From the NCBI RefSeq assembly GCF_030269925.1, contig NC_085131.1, positions 9,781,501 to 9,845,500 of the forward strand: a stretch of 64,000 bases of DNA, given 5' to 3'. Position numbers and translations under genes: made by a program. Origin of the DNA: Bombyx mori. Lineage: Eukaryota > Arthropoda > Insecta > Lepidoptera > Bombycidae. Positions 1 to 10,084 of this stretch are shown piece after piece; within the stretch, counting starts at the first letter, position 1, and each line of letters opens with the position of its first letter. The notes beneath the pieces are model-generated. The model made no database searches. It saw nothing but the letters and a program-made list of their open reading frames with translations, and was not told the DNA's origin.

Positions 1-299
1 GATCATATATTTCTGGAATGCGCTCTTAATGTTGAATGCCCACCACTATATTGTTTACTAACTAACACTAACATCCCGTTCCCAGTTAATATGAACTATC
101 TCTTAACATTCCCTAATCCTAAAGTTGTAAATGCATTAGCTTATTTTATTTCCCGCAATAACATTGAACTGTAAAAATATTTACAAATTTTTCTCCAGTT
201 CTCATTCATCTTATCTGCTACAATCTATATCTATCTATATCATTGATATTCTATCTACCTGACATTGGCAGAGTAATTCGTAAAAGAAGAGACTCGAGC

Positions 300-373
<74 letters not shown>

Positions 374-707
374 GCTTTGGAACCAACTGTTCTACAATTT
401 TACCAAAATTAATAATTTAACCTTACAAATGAAAATAAGTTGATCATCGACTAATATCTACTACAAAGTTCCTTTTGGATAGACTAGGTATAAGAGCATA
501 AATTATTTAAACCTCATACGAGAATATTGTGTCGGCTTAAAGGTCTTATTACCAGGTTCAAAAATCTTCAAAAAAAAGAATATTTTGTTGACAATTTGAT
601 GAAAGTGGGAGTTCGTTTCAATAAAATTGTGATACATACATACACACAAACCAGTTTCATAAACAAATATTACACTATTTATACTGTTATGAACATTTAA
701 AACAGTC
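1..707. other. Upstream of PPP1R21, no gene seen
   Basis: AT-rich DNA with a 69-base A run (303-371). It must contain the PPP1R21 promoter and 5' UTR, but I see no clear TATA box or initiator. The open frames here are short and non-coding in character. Confidence 0.5.
303..371. repeat. Poly(A)/poly(T) run, 69 bases
   Basis: Uninterrupted A run. It could be the tail of an old retroposed copy, but the flanking sequence is not a repeat I know. Such runs are also prone to assembly error. Confidence 0.9.
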
Positions 708-773
708 ATGGAAGGCTTACCAACAGGGGATATTCAGACTAAATACCAAAAATTAGCCGCTGAGTATTCTAAA
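708..773 (+). CDS. PPP1R21: PPP1R21 exon 1 (coding part)
   Basis: The ATG opens a 22-codon exon ending ..YQKLAAEYSK before a GTGAGT donor. The residues KYQKLAAEYSK match the family start, where vertebrates read KYQKLAQEYSKLR; the LR follows in exon 2. Phase 0. Confidence 0.85.
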
Positions 774-3700
774 GTGAGTAGCAATCCATTGTTCGTGAAA
801 TTAAATGTTTCGTGACTAAGTTAATTCGGCACATCCGTTTTACAGCTGCGAGTGCACATCAAAGTTTTGAAAAAAGGAGTTCTCGATGAGCAAGCAAAGT
901 CTAATGAATTGCGAGAGACTTTAAAGGCGAAAGAAAAGGCTTTGCGTAAAGGCGAATTGGAGATAGATTCTCTGACATTCAGGAATCAGCAGCTGACAAG
1001 ACGAGTTTCCGTCCTCCAGGATGAACTGGATATATTACAAGTGAGTTTCCTTGACACTACTTTTAGAAATTATTAGGAATAGCGGTGTTAGTAAAAAAAT
1101 GAATTATAATTCTGTTACTGCTGTTACCAATTCCGGTAAACTTAATTCAGTCTTATTTTATGCAGGACTCAGAGTGAAAATTCTAGTTGCATTGATTGCA
1201 TTTTATGTTGGTTACAGATAAAATGTACAAAAAAAACAAAAAGTAAAAATGAAGAAAAACAGCCCACAACAAGTAGCATGTTGGATTCAGGGTTACTACA
1301 AGAAGAACTGCAGAAGAAAATCATAGAAAATGCTGATATTTCCTCTCAGGTGCAAAACTATATTAGGAGAAAAAAAATTAGAAAAATTAACACAATTTTG
1401 ATCTTCAATTTGTTCTATAGTATATTTGAATATCTTATTTGCCTAGGTGTCTCTGCCTACTTTTATAATTAAATCTCAGTATGCCAACATGGTATCTATA
1501 GTGTCTAATCTTGTGAGCTAAGTCCTGGAATTGTACCAGTACATTAGATAATCACATTCAAGTAAATGCTGTGTTGACATGAGCGTCTGATAAGGTCGAT
1601 AAATTTGCAGTAATACAGTAATCACAGATCAAATCTTCATAATTTAATACAGAAGATTTTTAATTAGCATTCAAATCAAATAGGAAGCATTATCTGGATA
1701 TTACTGCTTATCCACATGATACATAATACAAATAAATCTTAAATAAATGATTTTCATACAATTTTGCTTTAGCTTGCAGACAAACATTTTGAGATATCTC
1801 AATTGAAAGCATCTTTAGAAGACTACCAGAGACACATAAGTGAAAGTGACAGTAAATATAAATGTGAAATAGCAAAACTAAAAAACAGAAATCAAGAATT
1901 ACAGCTAGCATTAGAAGGTGCACAAAAAGAGAAGCTTGATGGGACCCCAAACAGGGTCAATGCACCATCTAGTAGTCAACCGACAAGCTGTAATGGTGAC
2001 TTCCTGTCGGAAGCAGGGAGTTTGGTAAATGCTTTGGTAAATTCTTATTTATAGGCAATTTGTGGAGTATTTGAATATAAGATTTTGTTTCTTTTACTTT
2101 ACAGTTTGGCAGTGAAGGGGGACTTTGTTCTGTTGATGATTTGAATGACAATGAACAAATTAGTGTTAAAGCACATTCCTTAGAACAGGTAAACATGCCC
2201 CATTAATTAGATTGCTCAAGTGATCAGGCTCATTCTAAATTGTTGTTTGTTTTAGGAAAACCAACAAATGAAATTGGAATTCGAAATTTTACGCTTAGAA
2301 AATGAGAGTTTAAAATTAGAAGTTGCAAAGTATGAATCTGCCTCGCAAAAAAGAAGAGGTGATGGGCACGATTCTGGTGATTTTAATGTATTTAGTGAAA
2401 CGTCTATAGATGGGGAGGGGAGAGTTACAGGACTTTTAGGAAGTCTTGAAGTTCCATTTGTTTTGTCTGAAGAGACTAAAGCAAGAGAAGAAAGGATGAA
2501 GACATATTTCAGGAGCAAACTAAGTCAAATTCAGGTTGAGAAAGCAGAGTTGAAGAGTAAGACTGAACATTATATTAAAGAGGTATTTTAATATTGTCTC
2601 AAATTCTATATAATAATGTGATGGTATAAACTGCTAATTACTTATAATGAGTTATCAAAGCTTGTGAGCCCATTATAGGAAGACAAAAAGTTTGTGTCAA
2701 TATTCCATGGAAATATGCATCAGCAACTATAGTAATTTCTATAAATTGTTGTTACTGTTGGTATCAAATATTTATAATAGGGCTCCCTATATGATTTTCT
2801 AAGTCTTAAAATTAAATCTAATTAAAAAAATGATAAACAGAAAAAATATTTGTATTCGTTTATGAACTCGTCCTCTTCACAGTGTGTATTCAATGGTAGT
2901 CAGTGTTTGAGATATATATCGACGCTTGAAAGGCAAACGTGACTAAGCGACAATAACTGCCTTATACATAAATGATAGGCAATAACCATATTCGATTCGC
3001 AAAAAAACAATATTTCTAGGTTTATAAAAATCATTTCAATATTTCAATCCTACAGCTAGATTCGTTAAAATAGAATTTTTGTCAGGTATTTCAACTTTAA
3101 ATTAGTCTACTGTAAAGTTCATGCATTGTCACTTAGTCACGTTTGCCTTTCAAGTGTCGATATATACGTCTCATAGTGCTCATATTAACCACATATAAAA
3201 CCATTTTGTCAATTTATTATATGTCACACATGGCTGCTTTGTCCTTTTGTACGTTCATTTTAATTATCTAGTTTTTTTTTTAAGTTAACCTATCAGATGT
3301 TTATGGTGTGCTCATGTCACAAAGAATATTAACACTGCACAATCAACTCTCTTTGTTTGTGGTAAAGGTTACAACAAAGTTTAAAAGTTATCAAGAATAT
3401 TGCGTTTTCAGTGTGAGTTACTGAGGCTTCGATTCGAGGAGATGGAGCAGGACAAACAAATGGACAAGCATACATTGAATGAGAAACACAATACTATCAA
3501 CAGACTAGTGAGTCATCGTATTTATAACTTCATATCTCTTTATAAAGTCTAGTTTTTAACATTAATACAATGGCACTGACAAAATATTTCTTAATTGACC
3601 TAGGTGGGTAGACAAACTGATGTCCTTTCTTTATCCCAATAAGGTATTCCTAAAGTTTTTTATATTATTACATAGATGGAAAATTACTTTACTGCCCACC

Positions 3701-4670
3701 TGGTGTTGAGTGTTTACTGGAGCCCAGAGACACGACAAAGCTTAATACCAAAGTCCACCTTGAGAAATGAGACTTCAGTCTTCTGAAAATAAGAGTTGGT
3801 CTATCTTTGTCTTGATAGCCCACTGAGTTTCTTGCCGGATCTTAGTGGGTCGCGTTTCCGATCTGGTGGTAGATTCTACGAAGCACTGCTCTTGTTAGAG
3901 CCAGTGTTAACAACACTCCCGGTTTGAGGTCCCATCAGGTCAATGTTAGTTAGGTGAATCTAGAATATTCTCTCGAGGTTACTAGAATAGGTAGGAAAAA
4001 AATCCTTGATATCATATCTGTCATATCATACATTGGTAATTTGCAAACTACTCAAGTTTCAGCCAAATGTATAGTAACACTTTTCATATGATTATTATTA
4101 TTATTATTATAATACAGATCATACAAATGGACCTAAATATTCCCACAGTGAAAGAGGAAATAGTAGCTTACAGCAAAAAATACCAAGCCAGGTTATCGAC
4201 ACACGTCAATAAATTGGCGTCAGACCTAGGAGGCACAGGAGCAGTGCAGTTTACTAGATTAAGGAGGCACAGTATACCTACCTTACAGAATAGAAATTAA
4301 ATCTTACAATAAAAGATGAAGATGTCACTGGACATCTGATTCTATTTATATCACTACTAAGATTAAATTCAGCCAAAGGAATAGCTCATTGTCAACTGAA
4401 ACAGATCGCCATGAGACTAAAACAAAAGAGAAAAAAAAAATATTATTAAGTTTAAGGCACGAAACGTAATTTGACGTGGGACTTTATGAATATCAGTTAC
4501 ATGTTGTTTTTTTTTTTTTTCAGGAAGAAGAACTGCATTCAACATCTCACAACTACGAGGAGCAGATGTCTGTGCTGACAGAACACGTGGCCGGCCTCAA
4601 TGAGCAGCTGACGAGGCAGCACGACGTGATACAACATCTCAAACACCAGCTCGCCAACAAAAGGAACTAG
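708..4670 (+). CDS. PPP1R21: PPP1R21 (KLRAQ1 / FERRY subunit Fy-2) homologue, compact form, 8 exons
   Basis: Spliced CDS: 708-773, 846-1040, 1218-1349, 1773-2036, 2105-2188, 2256-2582, 3412-3507, 4524-4670; 1311 nt, 436 residues plus stop. Seen: the N-terminus carries the KLRAQ-type coiled coil (VLKKGVLDEQAKSNELRETL then EIDSLTFRNQQLTRRVSVLQ), close to vertebrate PPP1R21. The C-terminus (YEEQMSVLTEHVAGLNEQL) matches the TTKRSYEDQ-type coiled coil, and LLGSLEVPFVLSEETKAREE matches the stretch just before it. Known: vertebrate PPP1R21 (about 780 residues) is the dimeric core of FERRY, a Rab5 effector that tethers mRNAs to early endosomes. Inferred: the same endosomal adaptor role. Odd: the central few hundred residues of the vertebrate protein have no counterpart, and the introns at that position are only 67-423 bp. 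The start is the first ATG in frame with exon 2; a small 22-residue first exon fits the family. Homology is from recalled sequences, not a search. Confidence 0.88.
846..1040 (+). CDS. PPP1R21: PPP1R21 exon 2, KLRAQ coiled coil
   Basis: Acceptor TTTTACAG and donor CAA|GTGAGT bound 65 codons holding most of the KLRAQ domain. This is the best conserved part of the gene. Phase 0 at both ends. Confidence 0.9.
1218..1349 (+). CDS. PPP1R21: PPP1R21 exon 3, Lys-rich linker and coiled coil
   Basis: Acceptor GGTTACAG, donor CAG|GTGCAA, 44 codons. The first half is lysine-rich (KCTKKTKSKNEEK). The second half, LLQEELQKKIIENADISSQ, aligns with the vertebrate segment reading DLQKKIEENERLH. Phase 0. Confidence 0.8.
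1773..2036 (+). CDS. PPP1R21: PPP1R21 exon 4, coiled coil then Ser-rich tail
   Basis: Acceptor TTGCTTTAG, 88 codons starting LADKHFEISQLKASLEDYQ: a heptad-rich coiled coil followed by a low-complexity Ser/Asn stretch. Two near-identical donors (TTTG|GTAAAT) lie 12 nt apart, ending the exon at 2024 or 2036; both stay in frame. The longer form is given. Confidence 0.75.
2105..2188 (+). CDS. PPP1R21: PPP1R21 exon 5, acidic linker
   Basis: Acceptor TTTACAG, donor CAG|GTAAAC, 28 codons (FGSEGGLCSVDDLNDNEQ..). It is an acidic linker, not conserved in any form I recall. It sits where the large vertebrate central domain would begin. Phase 0. Confidence 0.7.
2256..2582 (+). CDS. PPP1R21: PPP1R21 exon 6, second coiled coil
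   Basis: Acceptor GTTTTAG, donor GAG|GTATTT, 109 codons. It opens with a Glu/Lys/Leu coiled coil and continues with LLGSLEVPFVLSEETKAREE and RSKLSQIQVEKAELKSKTEH, which parallel the vertebrate region LIGTLTRTSDSEVPDVESRE and following. Phase 0. Confidence 0.82.
2913..3166. mobile_element. MITE, family X copy 1 (TIR cgacgcttgaaaggcaaac)
   Basis: About 40-bp terminal inverted repeats: the left end reads atatcgacgcttgaaaggc and the right end is its near-perfect reverse complement. Internal sequence is AT-rich with no frame. It lies in PPP1R21 intron 6. A second copy in opposite orientation is at 14735-15003. TA-rich ends suggest a TA target. Confidence 0.8.
3412..3507 (+). CDS. PPP1R21: PPP1R21 exon 7
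   Basis: Acceptor CGTTTTCAG, donor CTA|GTGAGT, 32 codons of coiled coil (CELLRLRFEEMEQDKQMDKH..). It aligns with the vertebrate stretch beginning AECRALSKRLALAEKSKEEL. Phase 0. Last exon shared by the two candidate 3' ends. Confidence 0.78.
3682..3790 (-). repeat. SINE 3'-tail fragment
   Basis: Diverged reverse-strand piece of the common silkworm tail (TGGGCTCCAGTAACCACTTA type), lying in PPP1R21 intron 7 directly next to a Bm1 piece. Confidence 0.6.
3795..4003 (-). mobile_element. Bm1 SINE fragment
   Basis: Reverse copy of the Bm1 type (ACTCAGTGGGCTGTG and GCTTCGCAGAATCTACCACC blocks, here as their complements), ending in GGTAGGAAAAAAA. Lies in intron 7. Confidence 0.75.
4118..4300 (+). 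CDS. PPP1R21: Candidate alternative last exon of PPP1R21
   Basis: A TTATAATACAG acceptor opens a phase-0 frame of 60 codons plus TAA that joins exon 7 without a frame change (IIQMDLNIPTVKEEIVAYSK.., ending LRRHSIPTLQNRN). An AATAAA lies 8 nt after the stop. Because it carries a stop it cannot be an internal exon; it would replace the conserved C-terminal coiled coil in exon 8. I do not recognise the peptide. It could also be an intronic open frame with chance signals. Confidence 0.45.
   Translation: MIQMDLNIPTVKEEIVAYSKKYQARLSTHVNKLASDLGGTGAVQFTRLRRHSIPTLQNRN
4308..4313 (+). terminator. AATAAA poly(A) signal for the alternative PPP1R21 end
   Basis: Hexamer 8 nt downstream of the stop of the candidate alternative terminal exon. 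It supports, but does not prove, a short transcript. Confidence 0.4.
4524..4670 (+). CDS. PPP1R21: PPP1R21 exon 8 (last), TTKRSYEDQ-type C-terminus
   Basis: A run of T followed by CAG precedes 48 codons and TAG. HNYEEQMSVLTEHVAGLNEQ corresponds to RSYEDQLSMMSDHLCSMNET in vertebrates, the motif that names the C-terminal domain. The GC content is clearly higher than in the flanks. This region of Fy-2 is where Rab5 binding has been mapped in the vertebrate complex. Confidence 0.87.
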   Translation, partial: EEELHSTSHNYEEQMSVLTEHVAGLNEQLTRQHDVIQHLKHQLANKRN

Positions 4671-5700
4671 CTGAAGCTGTCCGTGAGCAGATACCAACCT
4701 GCTCGAAGAGTAAGGTGGCAGCAGTTCAAGTGAGATTGGGACTGTCAACATTATCTCCATTTGGGAGGTGAATAGGTAAAAAGCAATGAGCCTGTCTCCC
4801 CATACTAATGATTTTATAATATGAGCATCAAATATGGTATAGCCATACCGAAGACGATCAGATCGTTTTGTTGCTTAAAGAAAAAGGTGAATTATTATTC
4901 TAATAATTTAGGCCGAATTTTAATTAGTCAACATAGATGTACACATCGTATCCTTGTTTTTAAAGTATTGTCGAACAACAAATTTAGCTAATAAAACAGC
5001 CGGCTTCTTGGCACATTTAGTATTTCAACTTTTACAACTAATTTTGTAAATCTTATTATTCTTATTCTTTCCCGTTCGCTTTTTAACACACTTTTATTAG
5101 CCTGGCCTGTACCTGTCTTTCTATGTTTAAACATAATAGAATTTTTTTAACGTGATTTTTATAAATTTGGATACGTCCGATTGATGCTTTAATATTTGAA
5201 CACGAATCAATAACCGATGACGGTTTAATAATATTATAACTTTGGTCTAACTAGTATCACCGATATTTAAAAAAAAAACTTTATATTTCAACTTGTTATC
5301 CGAAGGTAGGATCTGAAATGACGTATTATTTGAGCAAGTGACTTTTAAATTGTTTTTGTACAATTTCAGCATTCTATTGTTGCTACTGAACTAGGAAAGC
5401 TTCTTTGCAAAATTGGATCCCATGTTCGCCTACCTTTAGGAAGGCTATCAGAGTTCTGAGACATCAATCATTCCATTACATTATTTTTTACATTGTCGAT
5501 CACATTCTGATGATTGGACAGGAAAGGAAACTTCTTAGCATCTCACTAAATTCACCTGGATGTCAGTTACTTTGTTAATTCGTCAAAGGGAAACTTTTCT
5601 TTTTTACCATTAAAGGGTAAATTGTTTGATATTTATTCCGAATATGCTTAAAGGGGTCTTAGTATTTTTCCTGTTGAAATCTCTAGTTCTATTGAGTGTT
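4671..5700. other. PPP1R21 3' UTR and unremarkable flank
   Basis: The first ~340 nt are probable 3' UTR. The rest is AT-rich single-copy-looking DNA with no frame, repeat or signal I can support. Confidence 0.5.
4990..4995 (+). terminator. AATAAA poly(A) signal, main PPP1R21 3' end
   Basis: First AATAAA after the TAG at 4668-4670, implying a 3' UTR of about 330-350 nt. No other gene follows closely. Confidence 0.5.
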
Positions 5701-5702
5701 TC

Positions 5703-5925
5703 AGCTACTGGTGGTAGGACCTCTTGACTCCGTACGGGTACCACCGCCCTGCCTATTTCTGCCGTGAAGCAGTAATTCGGCAGGTCAGTTGTAACTATAC
5801 TGAGACCTTGGAACTTATATATCTCAAGGTGGGTGGCGCATTTACGTTGTAGATGTCTATGGGCTCCATTAACCACTTAACACCAGGTGGGATGTGAGCT
5901 CGTCCATCCAACAAAGCAATAAAAA
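5703..5925 (+). repeat. SINE 3'-tail copy
   Basis: Runs from ctggtggtaggacctcttg to caataaaaaa with the usual internal blocks (cctgcctatttctgccgtga, tgggctccattaaccactta). This tail is shared by the tRNA-headed SINE below and, as I recall, by the LINE called BMC1/L1Bm. Confidence 0.8.
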
Positions 5926-6354
5926 AGCAACTTTTTGAGCAGGGGTACCATATCCTATTGGGGAGGTTTGTATACAAAAAGCTAATAGAACTTAAGTCTG
6001 CTTATCCCACTTATATTTTTACTGTTGACAAAGTCATAATGTACTCCACTTTTAAAAAAAAAGTTGTAATCATGCCTGAAACTTTTATTCAGCTATCCCT
6101 CAATTGCTTGATTTTGGTTTCCATGGTAGTATAAAATATGTTAAGTCTGTTGATACTGTAAATTCCAAAAATATTGAATGACTAACTATTCTTCCGAAAT
6201 GATATCTGTAAAAGCCTATATTAATCTGTTTGTCTGCCTACGAGAACAACATAAAATTCGTTTATTTGTTCCGAAAGTACTCTTATCTGACAGATGAAAA
6301 TTTAGCAAATCTCTAATTTTTCAATATTTTTTTTCTCGAATATTTCGCAAGAGG

Positions 6355-6575
6355 TTCTACCACCAGTAATTACGCAAATTATAATTTTGCGGATTTGATT
6401 TTTATTACACGATGTTATTCCTTCACCGTGGAAGTCAATCGTGAACAATTTTTAAGTACGTATTTCATCAGAAAAATTGATACCCGCCTGCGGGATTCGA
6501 ACACCGTTGCATTGCTATATACGAATGCAGCGGACGTCTTATCCTTTAGGCCACGACGACCTTATATTCTACTAC
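6355..6575 (-). mobile_element. tRNA-headed SINE, reverse copy without most of the tail
   Basis: The reverse complement carries the pol III B box (gttcgaatc) and an A-box-like tggcctaaagg, then the body with accgtggaagtcaatcg in complement. Truncated inside the tail. Non-functional as a tRNA. Confidence 0.75.
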
Positions 6576-7169
6576 GCTTCTTTGGTTGTCCCCTCTCTAT
6601 TTTTACTCTGTTGTTTTCGCTGTTTCATCAGACACGCCGGGTTCTTCTTCTACTGTTTTCCTATATGTTTTGAAGGTAGTTGAAAACGTTGATTTCTTTT
6701 TCTACAATCGTGCTATGAATGAGTTACGGCTAATATTACAGTAATAAGATAATGAATATAATATATTTATGTAATACAATATTGATGAATATTGAATTGT
6801 AGTCTAATAGGTATTTTCTTCGTTTCTGGACTCAGACATAATTATAACTACTGTTACGTTTTGATCTCTCGTTTTTTTGAAGTTATACTTCTTTAGGCGC
6901 GTTATGAAAAATTGATGAGAGTGAAATTTTACGATGCGCGCGCACCGTGACACAAAATTAACAGAATGAAGTTGCTCACTAAATCGCTCATTACAATACG
7001 ACCGACGCCGCGACGTAACTTGGCGAGTCTGAATATAGCCGCAGGTGAACTTTCCGAACCGTACCGAGAATTACCGAATTTATACGATGTCAAGAAAAGG
7101 TATGTCCAATATGCGTGTTTGAGGATGTTGTATAATCGATTTTTTTCAAATTGATTGAAATTTAAATAA

Positions 7170-7758
7170 AAAATATTTTTCGTGTATCTCAGGAATGTGG
7201 ACAAGATAGGACTATTATAACAAATTACATTATTATTTTAGCAACGTTTCGGTCTTTTATTAGACCTTCATCAGGCATCTGAAAATTACACATAATTGAT
7301 AACCTACAATACAAAAAACACAAAACAACAATTGTCCAAACTACCATATTTACCATAATATGAATTTAAATAATCTCTATCATACACTGCACTATTGAAC
7401 TTAGTGGGCTAACCTTTGTCACGCAATTAGCAATTTTATGTGTCGTGTTGGCTTTGTTTCCGGAATCAAAAAATAGTAATTAAATAATTTAGTGGCTTTG
7501 TAGATTTGTATTAGTCTCTGATGTCTGAGACAATTGTGCAGTGTATGATAGAGATTATTTAAATTCATATTATGGTAAATATGGTAGTTTGGACAATTGT
7601 TGTTTTGTGTTTTTTGTATTGTAGGTTATCAATTATGTGTAATTTTCAGATGCCTGATGAAGGTCTAATAAAAGACCGAAACGTTGCTAAAATAATAATG
7701 TAATTTGTTATAATAGTCCTATCTTGTCCACATTCCTGAGATACACGAAAAATATTTT
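7170..7758. mobile_element. Foldback element: 223-bp inverted repeats, 143-bp spacer
   Basis: Left arm 7170-7392 and right arm 7536-7758 are near-perfect reverse complements of equal length; spacer 7393-7535. Each arm contains ctgatga, then a short hairpin (ggtct..agacc), then gaaacgttgc, at 7654-7687 on plus and 7241-7274 on minus. No coding frame. Transcribed, it would form a very long hairpin. I cannot assign it to a transposon superfamily. Confidence 0.85.
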
Positions 7759-8125
7759 ATAATAATTATGGACGACAATATTGATAATAGTAATTTAAAT
7801 AAAAAAAAAGAAATAAATTTAATAAAAATAAAGTATGACTTCTTACGCGCGTACATAAGTACACGCACCCTTTTTTTTAATTGTTTTTATATTATTTCGG
7901 ACTTTTCGAAATAATATGGTGACAATAAAAACGCGAGATAAACCCATAAACTAGTTTCAAAATAACATAATAATGTTATGGGGGCAGTAAATTGGAATAA
8001 AAAAAAAATCGAACTGATTTCACTGTGAGATTAAAAAGTAAGCAATCGTTTATATTTGAATAAAACGTTGATGTAGTTGCCGTTTATTCTTATATAAAAA
8101 TATTAAATTATATATTAAAGTAGTC
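7759..8125. other. AT-rich intergenic DNA, no gene seen
   Basis: Several A runs and a small imperfect palindrome around ttcgaaataat; nothing else that I can support. Confidence 0.4.
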
Positions 8126-8405
8126 GTGGCCTAAAGGATAAGACGCCTGGTGCATTCGTATCGAGCGATGCACCGGTGTTCGAATCCCGCAGGCAGGTAC
8201 CAATTTTCTAATGAAATACGTACTTAACAAATGTTCACGATTGACTTCCACGGTGAAGGAATAACATCGTGTAATAAAAATCAAACCCGCAAAATTATAA
8301 TTTGCGTAATCACTGGTGTTAGGACCTCTTGTGAGTCCGCACGGGTAGATAGGTACAACCGCCCTGCCTATTTCTGCCGTAAAGTCATTGAAACTATACT
8401 GAAAA
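8126..8405 (+). mobile_element. tRNA-headed SINE, head plus body plus partial tail
   Basis: A-box-like tggcctaaagg at 8127-8137 and B box gttcgaatc at 8178-8186, 40 nt apart as in a tRNA gene; then the SINE body and the start of the common tail (aggacctcttgtgagtccgc). Shows that the tail copies elsewhere can be 5'-truncated members of this SINE. The tRNA body does not fold into a full cloverleaf. Confidence 0.8.
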
Positions 8406-10084
8406 AATATAAATATAATTGTATTATTAGCTTATTTCGCTAAAGAATGCTATTACTTTTGTTTTGTTGTCTACAAGATAATTTTATAACGAACATCTTA
8501 ATATGAGGTTTGGCAGTGTCCGACCAAAGCCTACATATATTAAAGTACTTTTTATTGATTAAACATTGTGGTTTGGTGATTCGCCTTTTACATTATTATT
8601 TTAAAGACATGTTAAGTACAAAATAATTTATTAAAATCGATTATTTACATGAAATCAGATATATGGTTCTTATATCTTTATACATATACATATTCCTAAA
8701 CCAATTTGATATTAAGTTTTCGGCGCATGGTCTAGTCTTAAAATCGCATTCCTATTTAGTATTGAATTGTTAATTATCTAGACGTAATGAGTATTAGGCC
8801 TAATTAGGTATCCGAAATTGTATATTAAATAATTTTACGTTTAGACAATTCATAAAAAATTTCAGTCTCGTTTAATGATGCAAGTCAATCTGAATTCTGA
8901 CTCGATCGATCGACGAAGAACTATAGTGTCCTCAATATTAGGTGGAACTTTAGAAGGCAGAAAGTGAATTTGAAGATTTTCATTTTATGGTTTCAAATCA
9001 CTTTAAGAGTAATGACAGAAAAACACGAAAATAATATCTTCAGTTCGTGATCCGACATATACAACTAAAGTACGCGTATGTGGTTCCAAGCGTGGGTTAC
9101 CCTCCAACCAATACCCAGGATAGTAGGATCGATATTGCGTAACATTTGGATTTAGAAAACACAACGAAATACCATAGAAAGTGTAGGAGGTCTAGAGGAG
9201 TAGAGGAGGTCATTTTCAGCGTGCGTGTTTTACCATAATGTAGTTCTAGATCTTTACTAAAGATTAAAGGTAGGGCTGCCCCCAATTTTAACCAACTTTA
9301 AAACTGAAGTTTTATGTAATGAATTTTTAAACATTGCTTCATTATTGGAAAATGAAAATTTGGGTTCTGTATATGTATTCTGTAATACATAAAGTTGACA
9401 CCACTAAATCGAGCGTCCGTATTTTACCGTGCTTGTATAATCAGTTAGTGGTGCCTGTTGTATTTAATAATTTTTACATTAATGTTCACAAATGAATAGT
9501 TTTGCTTGTGCGTATAATCTTAAAGGTTCAATAATATCGGGAGCAAGAGAGTCGTTCCCGGAAACTAAAGTAGTTGGTAATGTCTTACTTATATTTAATA
9601 AGTGATGATAAACGATATTTTACTGTTTCGTACTGCACGCAATGTAAGAGGTAATGCGCGAGATACAACCGACACTTTAGAATTGTGGGTAGATAGAATT
9701 AAAAAAAAATCTTTCCTTATATATCCGATAACACATCCTTTTTTTTTAGTTACTGGTTAGGTCAATTATTATTATTATTTTTCGATTATTTTGATGTAGT
9801 TAATTGTAATATTATAAAATGTGTATGTAAATGACTTGTAAAAACGAAACGTAATTTTTTGTAAGTTTTATGTCTACATCGTGTAAAAAAAATTATGTAT
9901 AAATCTGTGTTAATAAATAATATACACGTGTGTATTTATTTACAAATGTAAATAAAGGCATTTCAAAGTAAAAATTGTAGATTCAATGAACAGGAGTTTA
10001 AATAAAGCGATAAACATAAACTTCTGCTCCGATTCATATTATATGTTTAAGTCGTTTTTTTTTTCCTTTTTTTTATTGTTTTTA
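8406..10084. other. Intergenic, no gene seen
   Basis: AT-rich with scattered short frames lacking coding character. No strong repeat recognised. Confidence 0.4.

Noticed and set aside
8126..8200. tRNA gene with good A and B boxes
   Set aside because: It is the head of a SINE: the same head, body and tail recur at 37385 and 6355, and the cloverleaf is incomplete.
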